From contig DATMRS010000002.1 of NCBI GenBank assembly GCA_035566015.1, positions 62,001 through 126,000 of the forward strand: a DNA stretch of 64,000 nt, written 5' to 3'. The stretch is from DATMRS01 sp035566015. Its GTDB lineage: Bacteria; Pseudomonadota; Alphaproteobacteria; Sphingomonadales; Sphingomonadaceae. The translations under genes were made by a program, and so were the position numbers. The notes below the pieces were generated by a model, which did no database searches, was not told the origin of the DNA, and saw only the letters and a program-made list of their open reading frames with translations. This document shows, in pieces, positions 18,039-26,865 of this stretch; position 1 is the stretch's first letter, and each line of letters begins with the position of its first letter.

Positions 18039-18314
18039 ATGAACAGCGCTGAACTCGCCGACCGGATCGCCTCGGGCAACAATCTCGGCAAGGCTGAAGC
18101 CAAGAAACTCGTCGATGGCGTCTTTGCCGCGATTGTCGACGCCGCCACCAAGGGCGAGGAAGTCTCGCTGCCCGGTTTCGGCAAGTTCAAGGTGAAGGAC
18201 AGCCCCGCGCGCGAAGGTCGCAACCCCGCCACCGGCGAAACGATCAAGATCGCGGCTTCGAAGAAGCTGGGTTTCACCCCCGCCAAGGCCGTCAAGGACA
18301 GGCTGAACGGCTGA
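18039..18314 (+). CDS. hupB: DNA-binding protein HU
   Basis: Ninety-one-residue histone-like protein that bends DNA and compacts the nucleoid. The HU signature is complete: MNSAELADRIA at the N-terminus, VSLPGFGKFKVKDSPAREGRN leading into the DNA-clasping arm with the conserved RNPATGE, and IAASKKLGFTPAK at the C-terminus. A GAAAGA ribosome site precedes the ATG. The next gene, 30 bp downstream, is also a chromatin-type regulator, and the two are probably co-transcribed. Confidence 0.96.
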   Translation: MNSAELADRIASGNNLGKAEAKKLVDGVFAAIVDAATKGEEVSLPGFGKFKVKDSPAREGRNPATGETIKIAASKKLGFTPAKAVKDRLNG

Positions 18315-18344
18315 TCCCGCCGCTCTGACTATGGAGGCACCGCA

Positions 18345-18896
18345 TTGACCGACATCAACCCTGACAGCGAAACCTTGCTGGCGCTCACGGCGGACATCGT
18401 TTCCGCCCATGTTGGAAACAACAGCGTCGGCGTCGGCGACCTGCCGGCACTGATCGTGTCGGTTCATGCGGCGCTTTCCAAGCTGGGTGCTCCGGCGGTG
18501 GAGGAAGCGCCCGCCAAGGCCCCGGCCGTTTCGGTGCGCGCCTCCATCCGGCCGGATTATCTGGTGTGCCTGGAGGATGGTAAGAAGCTGAAGATGCTCA
18601 AGCGGCATCTGATGACCCATTATCAGCTCACGCCTGCCGAATATCGCGCCAAGTGGGGCCTGCCCGCCGACTATCCGATGGTCGCGCCCAACTATGCGGA
18701 GTCGCGGCGGACGCTGGCCAAGGCGATCGGCCTCGGGCGCAAGAAAACGCCCGAACCGGCCGCGAAGCCGGCCCCGCAGGCGAAGGCCAAGGCGCCGGCG
18801 CGCGCGAAGAAGGCCGCTGCCCCCGCAACGGGTGCAGCCGCCGAAACAGCGGCGCCCAAGGCACCCCGCCGCAAGCGGACGACCGAGACCAAATAA
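18345..18896 (+). CDS. MucR/Ros-type zinc-finger regulator with a basic Ala/Lys/Pro tail
   Basis: One hundred and eighty-three residues. The Ros/MucR core (about 65-130) has the finger ligands Cys75, Asp78, His88 and His92 (VCLEDG, KRHLMTHY), the Cys-Asp-His-His variant known for several MucR homologues, followed by LTPAEYRAKWGLP. MucR proteins act as H-NS-like silencers and regulators of envelope and surface genes in alphaproteobacteria. After residue 132 comes a tail of about 50 residues rich in Lys, Ala and Pro, like histone H1, which shorter MucR proteins lack. The start is TTG at 18345 with GGAGG 8 nt upstream. Confidence 0.92.
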   Translation: MTDINPDSETLLALTADIVSAHVGNNSVGVGDLPALIVSVHAALSKLGAPAVEEAPAKAPAVSVRASIRPDYLVCLEDGKKLKMLKRHLMTHYQLTPAEYRAKWGLPADYPMVAPNYAESRRTLAKAIGLGRKKTPEPAAKPAPQAKAKAPARAKKAAAPATGAAAETAAPKAPRRKRTTETK

Positions 18897-18928
18897 TAAT
18901 CGCACCCGGCTCGCCGGCTGTGACGACT

Positions 18929-18963
18929 TTCGGGCCTGCGCATGAAAATGCGGCAGGCCCGAA
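18929..18963 (+). terminator. terminator hairpin after the MucR gene
   Basis: TTCGGGCCTG-CGCAT pairs with ATGCG-CAGGCCCGAA around a GAAA loop. There is one bulged G, giving about 15 bp, followed by TTGTATGT. It lies 33 bp after the stop codon and should end the HU-MucR transcript. Confidence 0.7.
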
Positions 18964-19350
18964 TTGTATGTGGGCAGGGCTTTTCTTTCCGTTCTGGGTT
19001 GAGAAAGTGGAAGGCCACTTTTCGCTGGAATGACTTGTTGCTGATGCTGCAACGAGTGTCGTCGTTCCTGAATGATGTTGCACCTCTGCCAAAGAAACAT
19101 CCTCGTCCCCGCCCAAAGTCGAAATCTTTTTCTTCGAATCGGCGAAGGCGGGCGGTCGTGCTCTTCTTATTCGCGGTTTGTCTCGAAGCCTGATTTTAGT
19201 TTGCGCTGTTTAGCTGCGCGCTTGGCATTGGAGCCGACGCAAGGCCGGAATTCCGGCGAAAGAAGGCCATTCGACGGTGCCGAATAAAGCAGTCGCAGGG
19301 GCATTGCATCGCGCTGGAAGTGCCGCTAGAGGAGCGCCCTCACCGGGTGC
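18964..19350. other. 387-bp AT-richer intergenic stretch before tRNA-Ala(CGC)
   Basis: No gene is supported. It contains a second hairpin at 19004-19021 (AAAGTGG, loop AAGG, CCACTTT, then T) and a short GTTGC/GCAAC dyad at about 19034-19055. A fragment with partial likeness to the palindromic repeat arm lies near 19242-19262. The hairpins might belong to a small RNA, but no promoter is clear. The last part must carry the tRNA promoter. Confidence 0.45.
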
Positions 19351-19426
19351 GGGGCTGTAGCTCAGATGGGAGAGCGCTGCAATCGCACTGCAGAGGTCAG
19401 GGGTTCGATTCCCCTCAGCTCCACCA
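19351..19426 (+). tRNA. tRNA-Ala (anticodon CGC)
   Basis: A 76-nt cloverleaf with encoded CCA. Acceptor arms GGGGCTG and CAGCTCC pair with the alanine G3-U70 wobble. The anticodon stem CTGCA/TGCAG holds loop ATCGCAC, giving anticodon CGC for GCG codons. The T arm is AGGGGTTCGATTCCCCT. Its 3' half is nearly identical to that of the tRNA-Ala at 17286. Confidence 0.98.
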
Positions 19427-19506
19427 CGCCCCGGTCGCTTTTCACGCCGTGCAACATGGCCACCGACAGCGTAACGAAGCGCCGCTTTTCGTGTCGGATC
19501 CAACTC

Positions 19507-19522
19507 TTGTTTGACAAATCAA
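19507..19522. promoter_or_regulatory. small dyad upstream of the RND efflux operon
   Basis: TTTGACAAA is a 9-bp odd palindrome inside TTGTTTGACAAATCAA. It stands out as A+T-rich and lies about 52 bp before the adaptor start. It could be an operator, as RND pumps are often repressed by TetR-type proteins, or a -35 element (TTGACA). I see no good -10 box 16-18 nt after it and no regulator gene beside it. Confidence 0.25.
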
Positions 19523-19573
19523 CCATCTGACGCGATGGGCATCCCGCCCATTCTTCACGCACGGCCCCTATCC

Positions 19574-20671
19574 ATGTCGAAGCGCCTTCTCCTGACCGGC
19601 CTGATCATTCTCGCGATTTTCGCGGTCATCTTCGGGTGGCGACAGGTGCGGCAGGGTGGAGGGCATCAGGGAGGCCCGGCGCCTGCGCTCACGGTTCAGG
19701 CGGCGGCGGTGACGCCGCATGCGGTGCCACGCAGCTTGCAAGCGGTCGGCACGCTGCAGGCGGTGCGCGAAGTGACGCTGTCGGCGGATACGGCGGGCCG
19801 CGTCGTTGCGATCCGATTCGAGGCGGGGGAGCGCGCAGCGCAAGGCGCACCGCTCGTCGAACTCTATTCCGCGCCCGAACGAGCCGACCGCGCGGCGGCG
19901 AAAGCGCACGCCGATTTCGCCCGGCTCCAGCTTGCCCGCTCGCGCGAACTGGCGCCGACCGGGGCGGAACCGCGCGAGCTGCTGGAGCAGCGCCGCGCCG
20001 ACCTGCAACAGGCCGAGGCGGCGGTGGCGCAGCTTGACGCGCGCATCGCTCAAAAGATGGTGCGCGCGCCTTTCTCCGGGCGAATCGGCATCCGGCGGGT
20101 CAATCTCGGCCAATATCTCAATCCCGGCGATCCGATCGCCACGCTGACCGCGCTCGATCGCCTCTATGTGAATTTCACGCTGCCGCAACAGGCGCTGTCG
20201 AACATCCGGGTGGGCGCGGCGGTGCGGCTGACCTCGGACGCATGGCCGGGGCGCGAGTTTCAGGCGCGCGTCAATGCGGTCGAGCCGATCGTCGGCGCCG
20301 ATACGCGCAACATTTCGGTGCAGGCGGTCTTCGCCAATCCCGGCGAGGCGCTGCGCCCCGGCATGTATGTGACGGCGAATCTGGTCCTGCCGCCGCAGCC
20401 CGACGCCATTGTCGTCCCCGCGACCGCGATCACCACTTCGGCGACGGGCGAGAGCGTGATCGTCGTGCGCGGCAAGAATCCCACGCGCGAAGGCGAGGCG
20501 GCGGTAGTGCCGGTGGAGACGGGCCGGCGGATCGACGATTCGATCGTCGTCACGCGCGGCCTGAAGGCGGGTGATGTCGTGGTGGAGACAGGGCAGCTAC
20601 GGCTCCAGCCGGGGGCGAAGGTGACGGTTGCCCAGGCCCGCGCCAAAGCGGCCGCGCCGGCGCGGCGCTGA
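19574..20671 (+). CDS. RND efflux periplasmic adaptor (membrane fusion protein)
   Basis: Links the inner-membrane pump to the outer-membrane channel. With the ATG at 19574 the product has 365 residues. An N-terminal anchor (LLLTGLIILAIFAVIFG) is followed by a barrel-sandwich hybrid lipoyl-like domain around residues 60-95. An alpha-hairpin at about 100-160 is rich in Ala/Arg/Glu, and beta-barrel and membrane-proximal domains follow (APFSGRIGIRRVNLG, RPGMYVTANLVLP). A TTG at 19511 in frame would add 21 residues before the anchor. No strong ribosome site marks either start. Thirteen bases separate it from the pump gene. Confidence 0.92.
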   Translation: MSKRLLLTGLIILAIFAVIFGWRQVRQGGGHQGGPAPALTVQAAAVTPHAVPRSLQAVGTLQAVREVTLSADTAGRVVAIRFEAGERAAQGAPLVELYSAPERADRAAAKAHADFARLQLARSRELAPTGAEPRELLEQRRADLQQAEAAVAQLDARIAQKMVRAPFSGRIGIRRVNLGQYLNPGDPIATLTALDRLYVNFTLPQQALSNIRVGAAVRLTSDAWPGREFQARVNAVEPIVGADTRNISVQAVFANPGEALRPGMYVTANLVLPPQPDAIVVPATAITTSATGESVIVVRGKNPTREGEAAVVPVETGRRIDDSIVVTRGLKAGDVVVETGQLRLQPGAKVTVAQARAKAAAPARR

Positions 20672-20684
20672 GCGGGCGGCGGCG

Positions 20685-23600
20685 ATGCGCTTCACCGACA
20701 TCTTCATCCGGCGCCCGATCCTGGCGCTGGTGGTCAGCCTACTGATCCTGCTCGTCGGCCTGAGCGCGGTCTTCTCGCTGCCGGTCCGCCAATATCCCAG
20801 CCTGGAAAGCGCGACGATCCAGATCGACACCGCCTTTCCCGGCGCGACGCAGGCGGTAATGCAGGGCTTTGTGACGACGCCGATCGCCCAGTCGATCGCG
20901 ACGGCCAGCGGCATCGAATATATGACGTCGACCTCGTCGATGGGGAAAAGCCAGATCAAGGCGAAGCTGGTCCTGAACGCGAATGCCGACCGGGCCATGA
21001 CCGAGGTGCTCGCCAAGATTCAGGAAGTGAAGTTCCGCCTGCCCGAGGGCGTGACCGATCCGGTGGTGAGCAAGATCACCGACGGTTCGTCGGCGGTGCA
21101 ATATATCGCCTTCACCAGCAAGACGATGACGATCCCCGAAGTCACCGATTTCGCGACGCGCGTCGCACAGCCGCTGCTGACGTCGATTCCCGGCGTCGCC
21201 TCGGCGCAGACGGTGGCGGGCACGTCGCTGGCGATGCGCGTCTGGCTCGATCCGGTGAAGCTCGCCGCGCGCGGCCTGTCGGCGGGGGAGGTGGCGGCGG
21301 CATTGCGCGCGAACAACGTCCAGGCGGCGCCGGGCGAACTCAAGGGCGCGCTGACGGTGACGAACATCACCGCCGGGACCGACCTTCAGAATATCGACGA
21401 TTTCCGCCGCATGGTGGTGAAGACGGGCAGTGACGGCGGCCTCGTCCGGCTGGGCGACATCGCGACGATCGAGCTGGGCGGGCAGAATTACGATACGGCG
21501 GGCCTTGCCGAGAGCAAGCCGTCGGTCATCATGGCGATCCAGCCGACGCCCGACGGCAACCCGCTGGAAATCGTCGCCGCCGCGAAGAAGCTGCTGCCGG
21601 AGATACAGCGCGTCGCGCCGCCGGGGCTGCATGTCCATACCATCTTCGATGTCGCGCATTTCGTGAACGCCTCGATCGATGAGGTGCAGCATACGATTCT
21701 CGAAGCGGTGGCGATCGTCGTCATCGTGATCTTTCTCTTCCTGGGATCGGCGCGCGCGGTCATCATTCCGGTGGTGACGATCCCGCTCTCGCTGGTCGGC
21801 ACGACGGCGCTGATGCTGGCCTTCGGATTCTCGCTCAACACGTTGACGCTGCTGGCGATGGTGCTGGCGATCGGGCTGGTCGTCGACGACGCGATCGTGG
21901 TGGTCGAGAATATCCATCGCCATATCGAGGAGGGACTGTCGCCCGCGCGCGCGGCGATCGTCGGCGCGCGCGAGATCGTGACGCCGGTGATCGCGATGAC
22001 GATCACGCTCGCCGCCGTCTATGCGCCGATCGGGCTGATGGGCGGGCTGACCGGCGCCCTGTTCAAGGAGTTCGCTTTCACGCTGGCGGGATCGGTGATC
22101 GTGTCAGGCGTGATCGCGCTGACCTTGTCCCCGGTGATGAGTTCGTTCCTGCTCAAGAGCAAGCAGAATGAAGGCCGTTTCGCGCAGTCGGTCGAGCATC
22201 GCATGGAGCAGGTGACGGCGACGTACAGCCGTCTGCTGGATCGCACGCTGGCGGCGCGGCCGGTTGTGCTGCTGGCCGGGCTGGGGGCGCTGGTGGCGAT
22301 CATCGTCCTCTTCACGGGCGCCAAGCGCGAACTCGCGCCTACCGAAGATCAGGGCTATGTCTACGTCCAGACGCGCGCGCCCCAATATGCCAGCCTCGAT
22401 TACAGCGTGCGCTATGCCAACGAGATCGAACGGGTCTTCCATTCGATGTCCGAATATTCGGGCAGCTTCTTCAATGTCGGCGGCGGCGGTGTGAACAACG
22501 GCTTCGGCGGTATCATCCTGAAGGAATGGAGCCAGCGCACGCGCAGCGCCGATCAGATACAGGCCGCGCTCTACGGGGCCGGTTCGGGAATCGACGGCGT
22601 GAAGTTAAGCGCGTTCCAGCCGCCCGCGCTCCCCGCGTCGAGCGGCGGCGTGCCGGTGCAGATGGTGCTGCGCTCGCCCGACGATTTCAGCGCGGTGTAT
22701 GACGCGATGGAGAAGATCAAGGCGGCGGCGCGGCAGAGTGGGCTGTTCGTCTTCGTCGACAGCGATCTCGCCTTCGACGCGCCCGAGGCGCGGATCGTGA
22801 TCGATCATGCGAAGGCGGGCGAGATCGGCGTGACGATGAAGGAGATTGCCGACACGCTGGCCGTGCTGGTGGGCGAGAATTACGTCAACCGCTTCAATTA
22901 TCATGACCGGTCCTACGACGTGATTCCGCAGGTTCGTCGCGAGGACCGGCTGACGCCCGACAGCCTCGGCCATTTTTACGTGAAGGCGGGGTCGGGCAAG
23001 CTCGTGCCGCTGGCGACGGTGGTGCATTTCGAGGTGCGCCCGCAGGCCAACCGCCTGCCGCAGTTCAACCAGATGAATGCCGCCACCTTGTCGGCGGTGC
23101 CGCGCCCCGGCGTGACGATGGGGCAGGCGGTGCAGTTCCTGGAGAGCCAGCCGCTGCCGCCGGGTGCGACGGTCGACTGGCTGGGCGACAGCCGCCAATA
23201 TGTGCAGGAGGGCAACCGGCTCACCATCTCTTTCGGCTTCGCGCTGGTGGTGATCTTCCTTGTGCTCGCCGCGCAGTTCGAATCGCTGCGCGACCCGCTG
23301 GTGATCCTCGTCACGGTGCCGCTGGCGGTGTGCGGCGCGCTGCTGCCGCTCTATCTCGGTTACACGACGCTCAACATCTATACGCAGATCGGGCTGGTGA
23401 CGCTGATCGGCCTCATCTCGAAGCACGGCATCCTGATGACGGCCTTCGCCAACGACCTGCAATTGAAGGAAGGGCTCGATCGTATCGCCGCGATCCGCAA
23501 GGCGTCGGCGATCCGGATGCGGCCGATCCTGATGACGACGGCGGCGATGGTGACGGGCCTCGTGCCGCTGCTGTTCGCCGGCGGCGCGGGATCGAAGAGC

Positions 23601-23765
23601 CGCTTCGCGATCGGTATCGTCGTCGTCATGGGGATGCTGATCGGCACCCTGTTCACCCTCTTCGTACTCCCGACCGTCTACAGCCTGATCGCGCGCGACC
23701 ACCGCGCCTCGGCGGAAAGCGAGCGCGCGCGCGAACTGGCCGAACTGGGGACGGCGCATGCGTAA
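20685..23765 (+). CDS. RND family multidrug efflux pump, inner-membrane subunit
   Basis: A 1026-residue proton-driven pump of the AcrB/MexF (HAE1) family. Twelve helices are laid out as usual, with helix 1 at about residues 11-30 and two large periplasmic loops. The proton-relay pair Asp401-Asp402 is in GLVVDDAIVVVENI, and Lys913 in LISKHGILM fills the helix-10 role. The ATG at 20685 (MRFTDIFIRRP) gives the standard N-terminus; a start at 20628 would add a basic extension inside the adaptor gene. It overlaps the outer-membrane gene by 8 nt. Confidence 0.96.
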   Translation: MRFTDIFIRRPILALVVSLLILLVGLSAVFSLPVRQYPSLESATIQIDTAFPGATQAVMQGFVTTPIAQSIATASGIEYMTSTSSMGKSQIKAKLVLNANADRAMTEVLAKIQEVKFRLPEGVTDPVVSKITDGSSAVQYIAFTSKTMTIPEVTDFATRVAQPLLTSIPGVASAQTVAGTSLAMRVWLDPVKLAARGLSAGEVAAALRANNVQAAPGELKGALTVTNITAGTDLQNIDDFRRMVVKTGSDGGLVRLGDIATIELGGQNYDTAGLAESKPSVIMAIQPTPDGNPLEIVAAAKKLLPEIQRVAPPGLHVHTIFDVAHFVNASIDEVQHTILEAVAIVVIVIFLFLGSARAVIIPVVTIPLSLVGTTALMLAFGFSLNTLTLLAMVLAIGLVVDDAIVVVENIHRHIEEGLSPARAAIVGAREIVTPVIAMTITLAAVYAPIGLMGGLTGALFKEFAFTLAGSVIVSGVIALTLSPVMSSFLLKSKQNEGRFAQSVEHRMEQVTATYSRLLDRTLAARPVVLLAGLGALVAIIVLFTGAKRELAPTEDQGYVYVQTRAPQYASLDYSVRYANEIERVFHSMSEYSGSFFNVGGGGVNNGFGGIILKEWSQRTRSADQIQAALYGAGSGIDGVKLSAFQPPALPASSGGVPVQMVLRSPDDFSAVYDAMEKIKAAARQSGLFVFVDSDLAFDAPEARIVIDHAKAGEIGVTMKEIADTLAVLVGENYVNRFNYHDRSYDVIPQVRREDRLTPDSLGHFYVKAGSGKLVPLATVVHFEVRPQANRLPQFNQMNAATLSAVPRPGVTMGQAVQFLESQPLPPGATVDWLGDSRQYVQEGNRLTISFGFALVVIFLVLAAQFESLRDPLVILVTVPLAVCGALLPLYLGYTTLNIYTQIGLVTLIGLISKHGILMTAFANDLQLKEGLDRIAAIRKASAIRMRPILMTTAAMVTGLVPLLFAGGAGSKSRFAIGIVVVMGMLIGTLFTLFVLPTVYSLIARDHRASAESERARELAELGTAHA

Positions 23766-25173
23766 GCCGCGCGCGTTCCGGGTAGCCGCCGCCCCGTTGC
23801 TGATGGGGGCGATGCTTTCCGCCTGCGCGCTGGGGCCCGATTATCGGCCGGCGCCGCCGTCGGCCGCCGCCGCCGGAGCGTTCGTGTCGCAGCCCGCCGG
23901 GACGAGGGGCGCCGCGCTGCCCGATCAATGGTGGCGGCTGTATGACGATCCGGCGCTCGACGGGTTCATCGGCGAAGCGTTCGCGGCGAATACCGATCTG
24001 CGCGTCGCCATGGCGAACCTTGCGCGCGCGCGTGCGATCCTGTCGGAGGCGCGCGCGGGCCGCTTCCCCTCGACCACCGCGAGCGGCGGCGCGACCTGGG
24101 GTCGCTCGACCGTGCAGGGCGCGACAGTCAAGCCGCAGGAACAATGGACCTACCAGGCCGGCTTCGATGCCTCCTGGGAAGTCGATATTTTCGGGCGCGT
24201 CAGCCGGTCGATCGAGGCGGCGCGGGCCGATGCGGAAGCTCTGGCGGCGGCGCGCGACGCGGCGAAGGTCAGCATCGCGGCGGAAACGACGCGCGCCTAC
24301 GTCAATGCCTGCGCATTGGGCGCTTCGGCCGGGATCGCGCGCGCCTCGCTTGCATTGGCGGAAAACAGCCTGCGCATCGTCACCGCACAGCAACGGGCCG
24401 GCTCGGCCTCGACGCTGGATGTCGAACGGGCAGGGGTAACGGCCGCGCAGGCGCGCGCCGCGATCGCGCCGCTTGAAGGGCAGCGCCGGGCGGCGTTGTT
24501 CGAACTGGCGGCGCTGATGGGACGGACGCCCTCGGGCGTGCCCGAAGCAGCGGCGCGCTGTACGCACGCCCCCGAACTCAAGGCGTCGATCCCCGTGGGC
24601 GACGGCACCGCGCTGCTCCGCCGCAGGCCCGACGTGCGCGAGGCCGAACGGCGGCTCGCGGCGGACACCGCGCGGATCGGCGTTGCGATGGCGGATCTCT
24701 ATCCGCGCATCACGCTTGGCGGATCGGCGGGCTATCTGCGCAATGACGAGGTGCGGGGCAGCAACGCTTTCTCCTTCTCGCTGGGGCCGCTCATTTCGTG
24801 GAGCTTCCCGAATATCGCGGTCGCGCGCGCCCGCGTGCGGCAGGCCGAGGCACAGAGCCAGGCGACGCTCGCGACGTTCGACGGCGTGGTGCTGAACGCG
24901 CTCAAGGAAACCGAGCAGGCGCTCACCACCTATGGCGCCGATCTCGACCAGCGCAGCGCGCTCGCCGAGGCGCGCGATCGGGCCGAGCGCGCGTTCGACC
25001 TTGCGCAACGGCGCTATGGCGCGGGATCGATCAGCTATCTCGACGTGCTCGTCGCCCAAACGAGCCTGCTTGACGCACGCCTCCAGCTTGCGACCGTCGA
25101 GCAGCGGCTTGCCAGCGACCGCGTGACATTGTTCAAGGCGCTGGGCGGAGGCTGGCAGGAGGAAGCGAAATGA
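23758..25173 (+). CDS. outer-membrane efflux lipoprotein (NodT/OprM family)
   Basis: The 471-residue TolC-like channel of the tripartite pump. The N-terminus is a lipoprotein signal with lipobox LSAC at about residues 20-23, followed by the family start ALGPDYRPAPP. Two OEP repeats make up the rest, with long alpha-helical segments rich in Ala/Arg/Glu. The order adaptor, pump, channel and the overlaps at both ends indicate one transcript. Its TGA overlaps the ATG of the hydrolase that follows. Confidence 0.93.
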   Translation: MRKPRAFRVAAAPLLMGAMLSACALGPDYRPAPPSAAAAGAFVSQPAGTRGAALPDQWWRLYDDPALDGFIGEAFAANTDLRVAMANLARARAILSEARAGRFPSTTASGGATWGRSTVQGATVKPQEQWTYQAGFDASWEVDIFGRVSRSIEAARADAEALAAARDAAKVSIAAETTRAYVNACALGASAGIARASLALAENSLRIVTAQQRAGSASTLDVERAGVTAAQARAAIAPLEGQRRAALFELAALMGRTPSGVPEAAARCTHAPELKASIPVGDGTALLRRRPDVREAERRLAADTARIGVAMADLYPRITLGGSAGYLRNDEVRGSNAFSFSLGPLISWSFPNIAVARARVRQAEAQSQATLATFDGVVLNALKETEQALTTYGADLDQRSALAEARDRAERAFDLAQRRYGAGSISYLDVLVAQTSLLDARLQLATVEQRLASDRVTLFKALGGGWQEEAK

Positions 25174-26039
25174 TGAGCGACGAACCGGTCTCGCGCTTCT
25201 TCATCTCGCAGCGGCTGCGCCTCCATTATGTCGATTGGGGCAATGAGGGCGCGCCGCCGCTCCTGCTGCTGCATGGCGGGCGCGATCATTGCCGTAACTG
25301 GGACTGGGTGGCGCGCGACCTGCGCCGCGATTTCCACGTCGTCGCGCCCGACCTGCGCGGCCATGGCGACAGCGAGTGGGAGCGGGGCGGCCTCTATGCC
25401 GGAGTCTCACACATCTACGATCTGGCGCAGTTCATCCACCAGCAGGCGCTTGCGCCGCTCACCATCATCGCCCATTCGCTCGGCGGGCATATCGCGCTGC
25501 GTTATGCCGGCCTCTATCCCGAAGCGGTATCGCGGCTGGTTGCGATCGAGGGGGTATGGCTGCCGCCCGTCGCGCTGGTGACGGAGCGGGACGCGGCGCA
25601 GCGCGTGCGCGACTGGATCGAGCAACAGCGCGGCCTCGCCGCCCGCCAGCCGCGCCATTATGCCACCTTCGACGAGGCGCTGGCGCGGATGCAGGCGGCG
25701 AACACGCATCTGAGCGAAGCACAGGCGCGGCATCTGACCTATCACGGGCTGCGGCGGAACGAGGACGGCAGCTATACGTGGAAGTTCGACAATTATGTCC
25801 GCTCCTTCCCGCCGGTGGATATCGGCGAGCGCGACCTCTACGCGCTATGGGAGCGGATCGAGTGCCCTACCTTGCTGGTCCACGGCCGCGAAAGCTGGAT
25901 GACGGATCCGGAGAAGGATGGCCGGATGGCCTATTTCCGCAATGCGCGCCTCGCCTGGTTCGACAAGGCGGGCCATTGGGTCCACCATGATCGAACCGAG
26001 GCGTTCCTCGCCTGCGTGCGGGATTTCCTGAACGCCTGA
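25170..26039 (+). CDS. alpha/beta hydrolase fused by overlap to the efflux operon
   Basis: A 289-residue alpha/beta-hydrolase of unknown substrate. The oxyanion region is LLLHGGRDHCRNW. The nucleophile elbow is AHSLGGH (serine nucleophile), the acid is probably in the VHGRESWMTDPE strand, and the catalytic His is in KAGHWVHHD. The start overlaps the channel gene stop by 4 nt (ATGA), with GGAGGA upstream, so it is translated with the pump. Such coupling suggests it acts on a compound the pump exports, but that is inference. A second ATG at 25173 is equally plausible. It converges with cysH, 4 nt away. Confidence 0.82.
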   Translation: MMSDEPVSRFFISQRLRLHYVDWGNEGAPPLLLLHGGRDHCRNWDWVARDLRRDFHVVAPDLRGHGDSEWERGGLYAGVSHIYDLAQFIHQQALAPLTIIAHSLGGHIALRYAGLYPEAVSRLVAIEGVWLPPVALVTERDAAQRVRDWIEQQRGLAARQPRHYATFDEALARMQAANTHLSEAQARHLTYHGLRRNEDGSYTWKFDNYVRSFPPVDIGERDLYALWERIECPTLLVHGRESWMTDPEKDGRMAYFRNARLAWFDKAGHWVHHDRTEAFLACVRDFLNA

Positions 26040-26043
26040 GCCG

Positions 26044-26853
26044 TCAGAAGACGGGGGCGGTGTCCTCGTCATCGTCGGCAGCCTTGGGGGCTTCTTCCTC
26101 GACGGGCGTGTGGATGCCGCATTCCACCTTGTCCCAGCCGCGCCAGCGGCCGGCGCGCGGGTCTTCGCCGGGCTTGACGATGCTGGTGCAGGGCTGGCAG
26201 CCGATCGACAGATAGCCCTGCGCCTCCAGCGGATGACGCGGCAGGTCGTGCGCCTCGAAATAGGCGTCGAGATCGGCCTTCGTCCAGCTTGCCAGCGGGT
26301 TCATTTTCATCCGGCCGGATTCGTCGACCTCGAAACGGGGCAGGCCGCTACGCGTGGCGGACTGGAAGCCCTTGCGGCCGGTGATCGATGCATCGAAGCC
26401 TTCCAGCGCCTTCGCCAGCGGCACGACCTTGCGAATCTCGCAGCAGCCATCGGGATCGTAGGACCAGCGCAATTCGGTCGCGTCGCGCTTCGCCAGCGTC
26501 TCGGGATCGGGGCGGATGATGCGCAGATCGGTGAGGCCCAGCCGCGCTACCAGTTCGTCACGATAAGCGAGCGTCTCAGGAAACATCTTGAGCGTATCGA
26601 GGAACAGCACGGGGGTGTCGGGCGCGCTCTCGGCGACCAGATGCAGCAGCACCGCCGATTCGGCGCCGAAGGAGGAAACTACCGCCACATCGCCGAGCAG
26701 GCTTTCGCGCAGCACCGTGGCGAGCATCGCGCTCGTCTCTGTACCGCGAAACAGATTGTTGAGGCGCACCGCATCGGCCGTCGTGTAGCGCGGGGCCGCA
26801 TCGATCCTGTCGATTGCCCGGGGGGAGGAAAGCTCAGCCAAGACGCACCTCAT
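26044..26853 (-). CDS. cysH: assimilatory adenylyl-sulfate (APS-type) reductase
   Basis: Reduces activated sulfate to sulfite for cysteine synthesis. The 269 residues include SSFGAESAVLLHL for nucleotide binding and the paired cysteines of an iron-sulfur cluster (DGCCEIRK and GCQPC). The redox-active Cys is in the C-terminal VECGIH. The CC...CxxC set marks the APS-type enzyme, which uses APS rather than only PAPS. It follows cobA by 12 nt on the same strand, so siroheme supply and sulfate reduction are linked. The sulfite reductase gene often found between these two is not here. Confidence 0.93.
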   Translation of the reverse strand: MRCVLAELSSPRAIDRIDAAPRYTTADAVRLNNLFRGTETSAMLATVLRESLLGDVAVVSSFGAESAVLLHLVAESAPDTPVLFLDTLKMFPETLAYRDELVARLGLTDLRIIRPDPETLAKRDATELRWSYDPDGCCEIRKVVPLAKALEGFDASITGRKGFQSATRSGLPRFEVDESGRMKMNPLASWTKADLDAYFEAHDLPRHPLEAQGYLSIGCQPCTSIVKPGEDPRAGRWRGWDKVECGIHTPVEEEAPKAADDDEDTAPVF

Positions 26854-26865
26854 ACACAGGAAAAT

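Noticed and set aside
17739..19100. A 453-residue minus-strand frame covering HU and MucR
   Set aside because: Low-complexity Arg/Gly composition, no domain, and opposite two clear genes on the plus strand.
17362..19350. Integrated island next to tRNA-Ala
   Set aside because: There is no integrase, transposase or phage gene, and HU and MucR are core-type genes. The direct repeats are the tRNA genes themselves.
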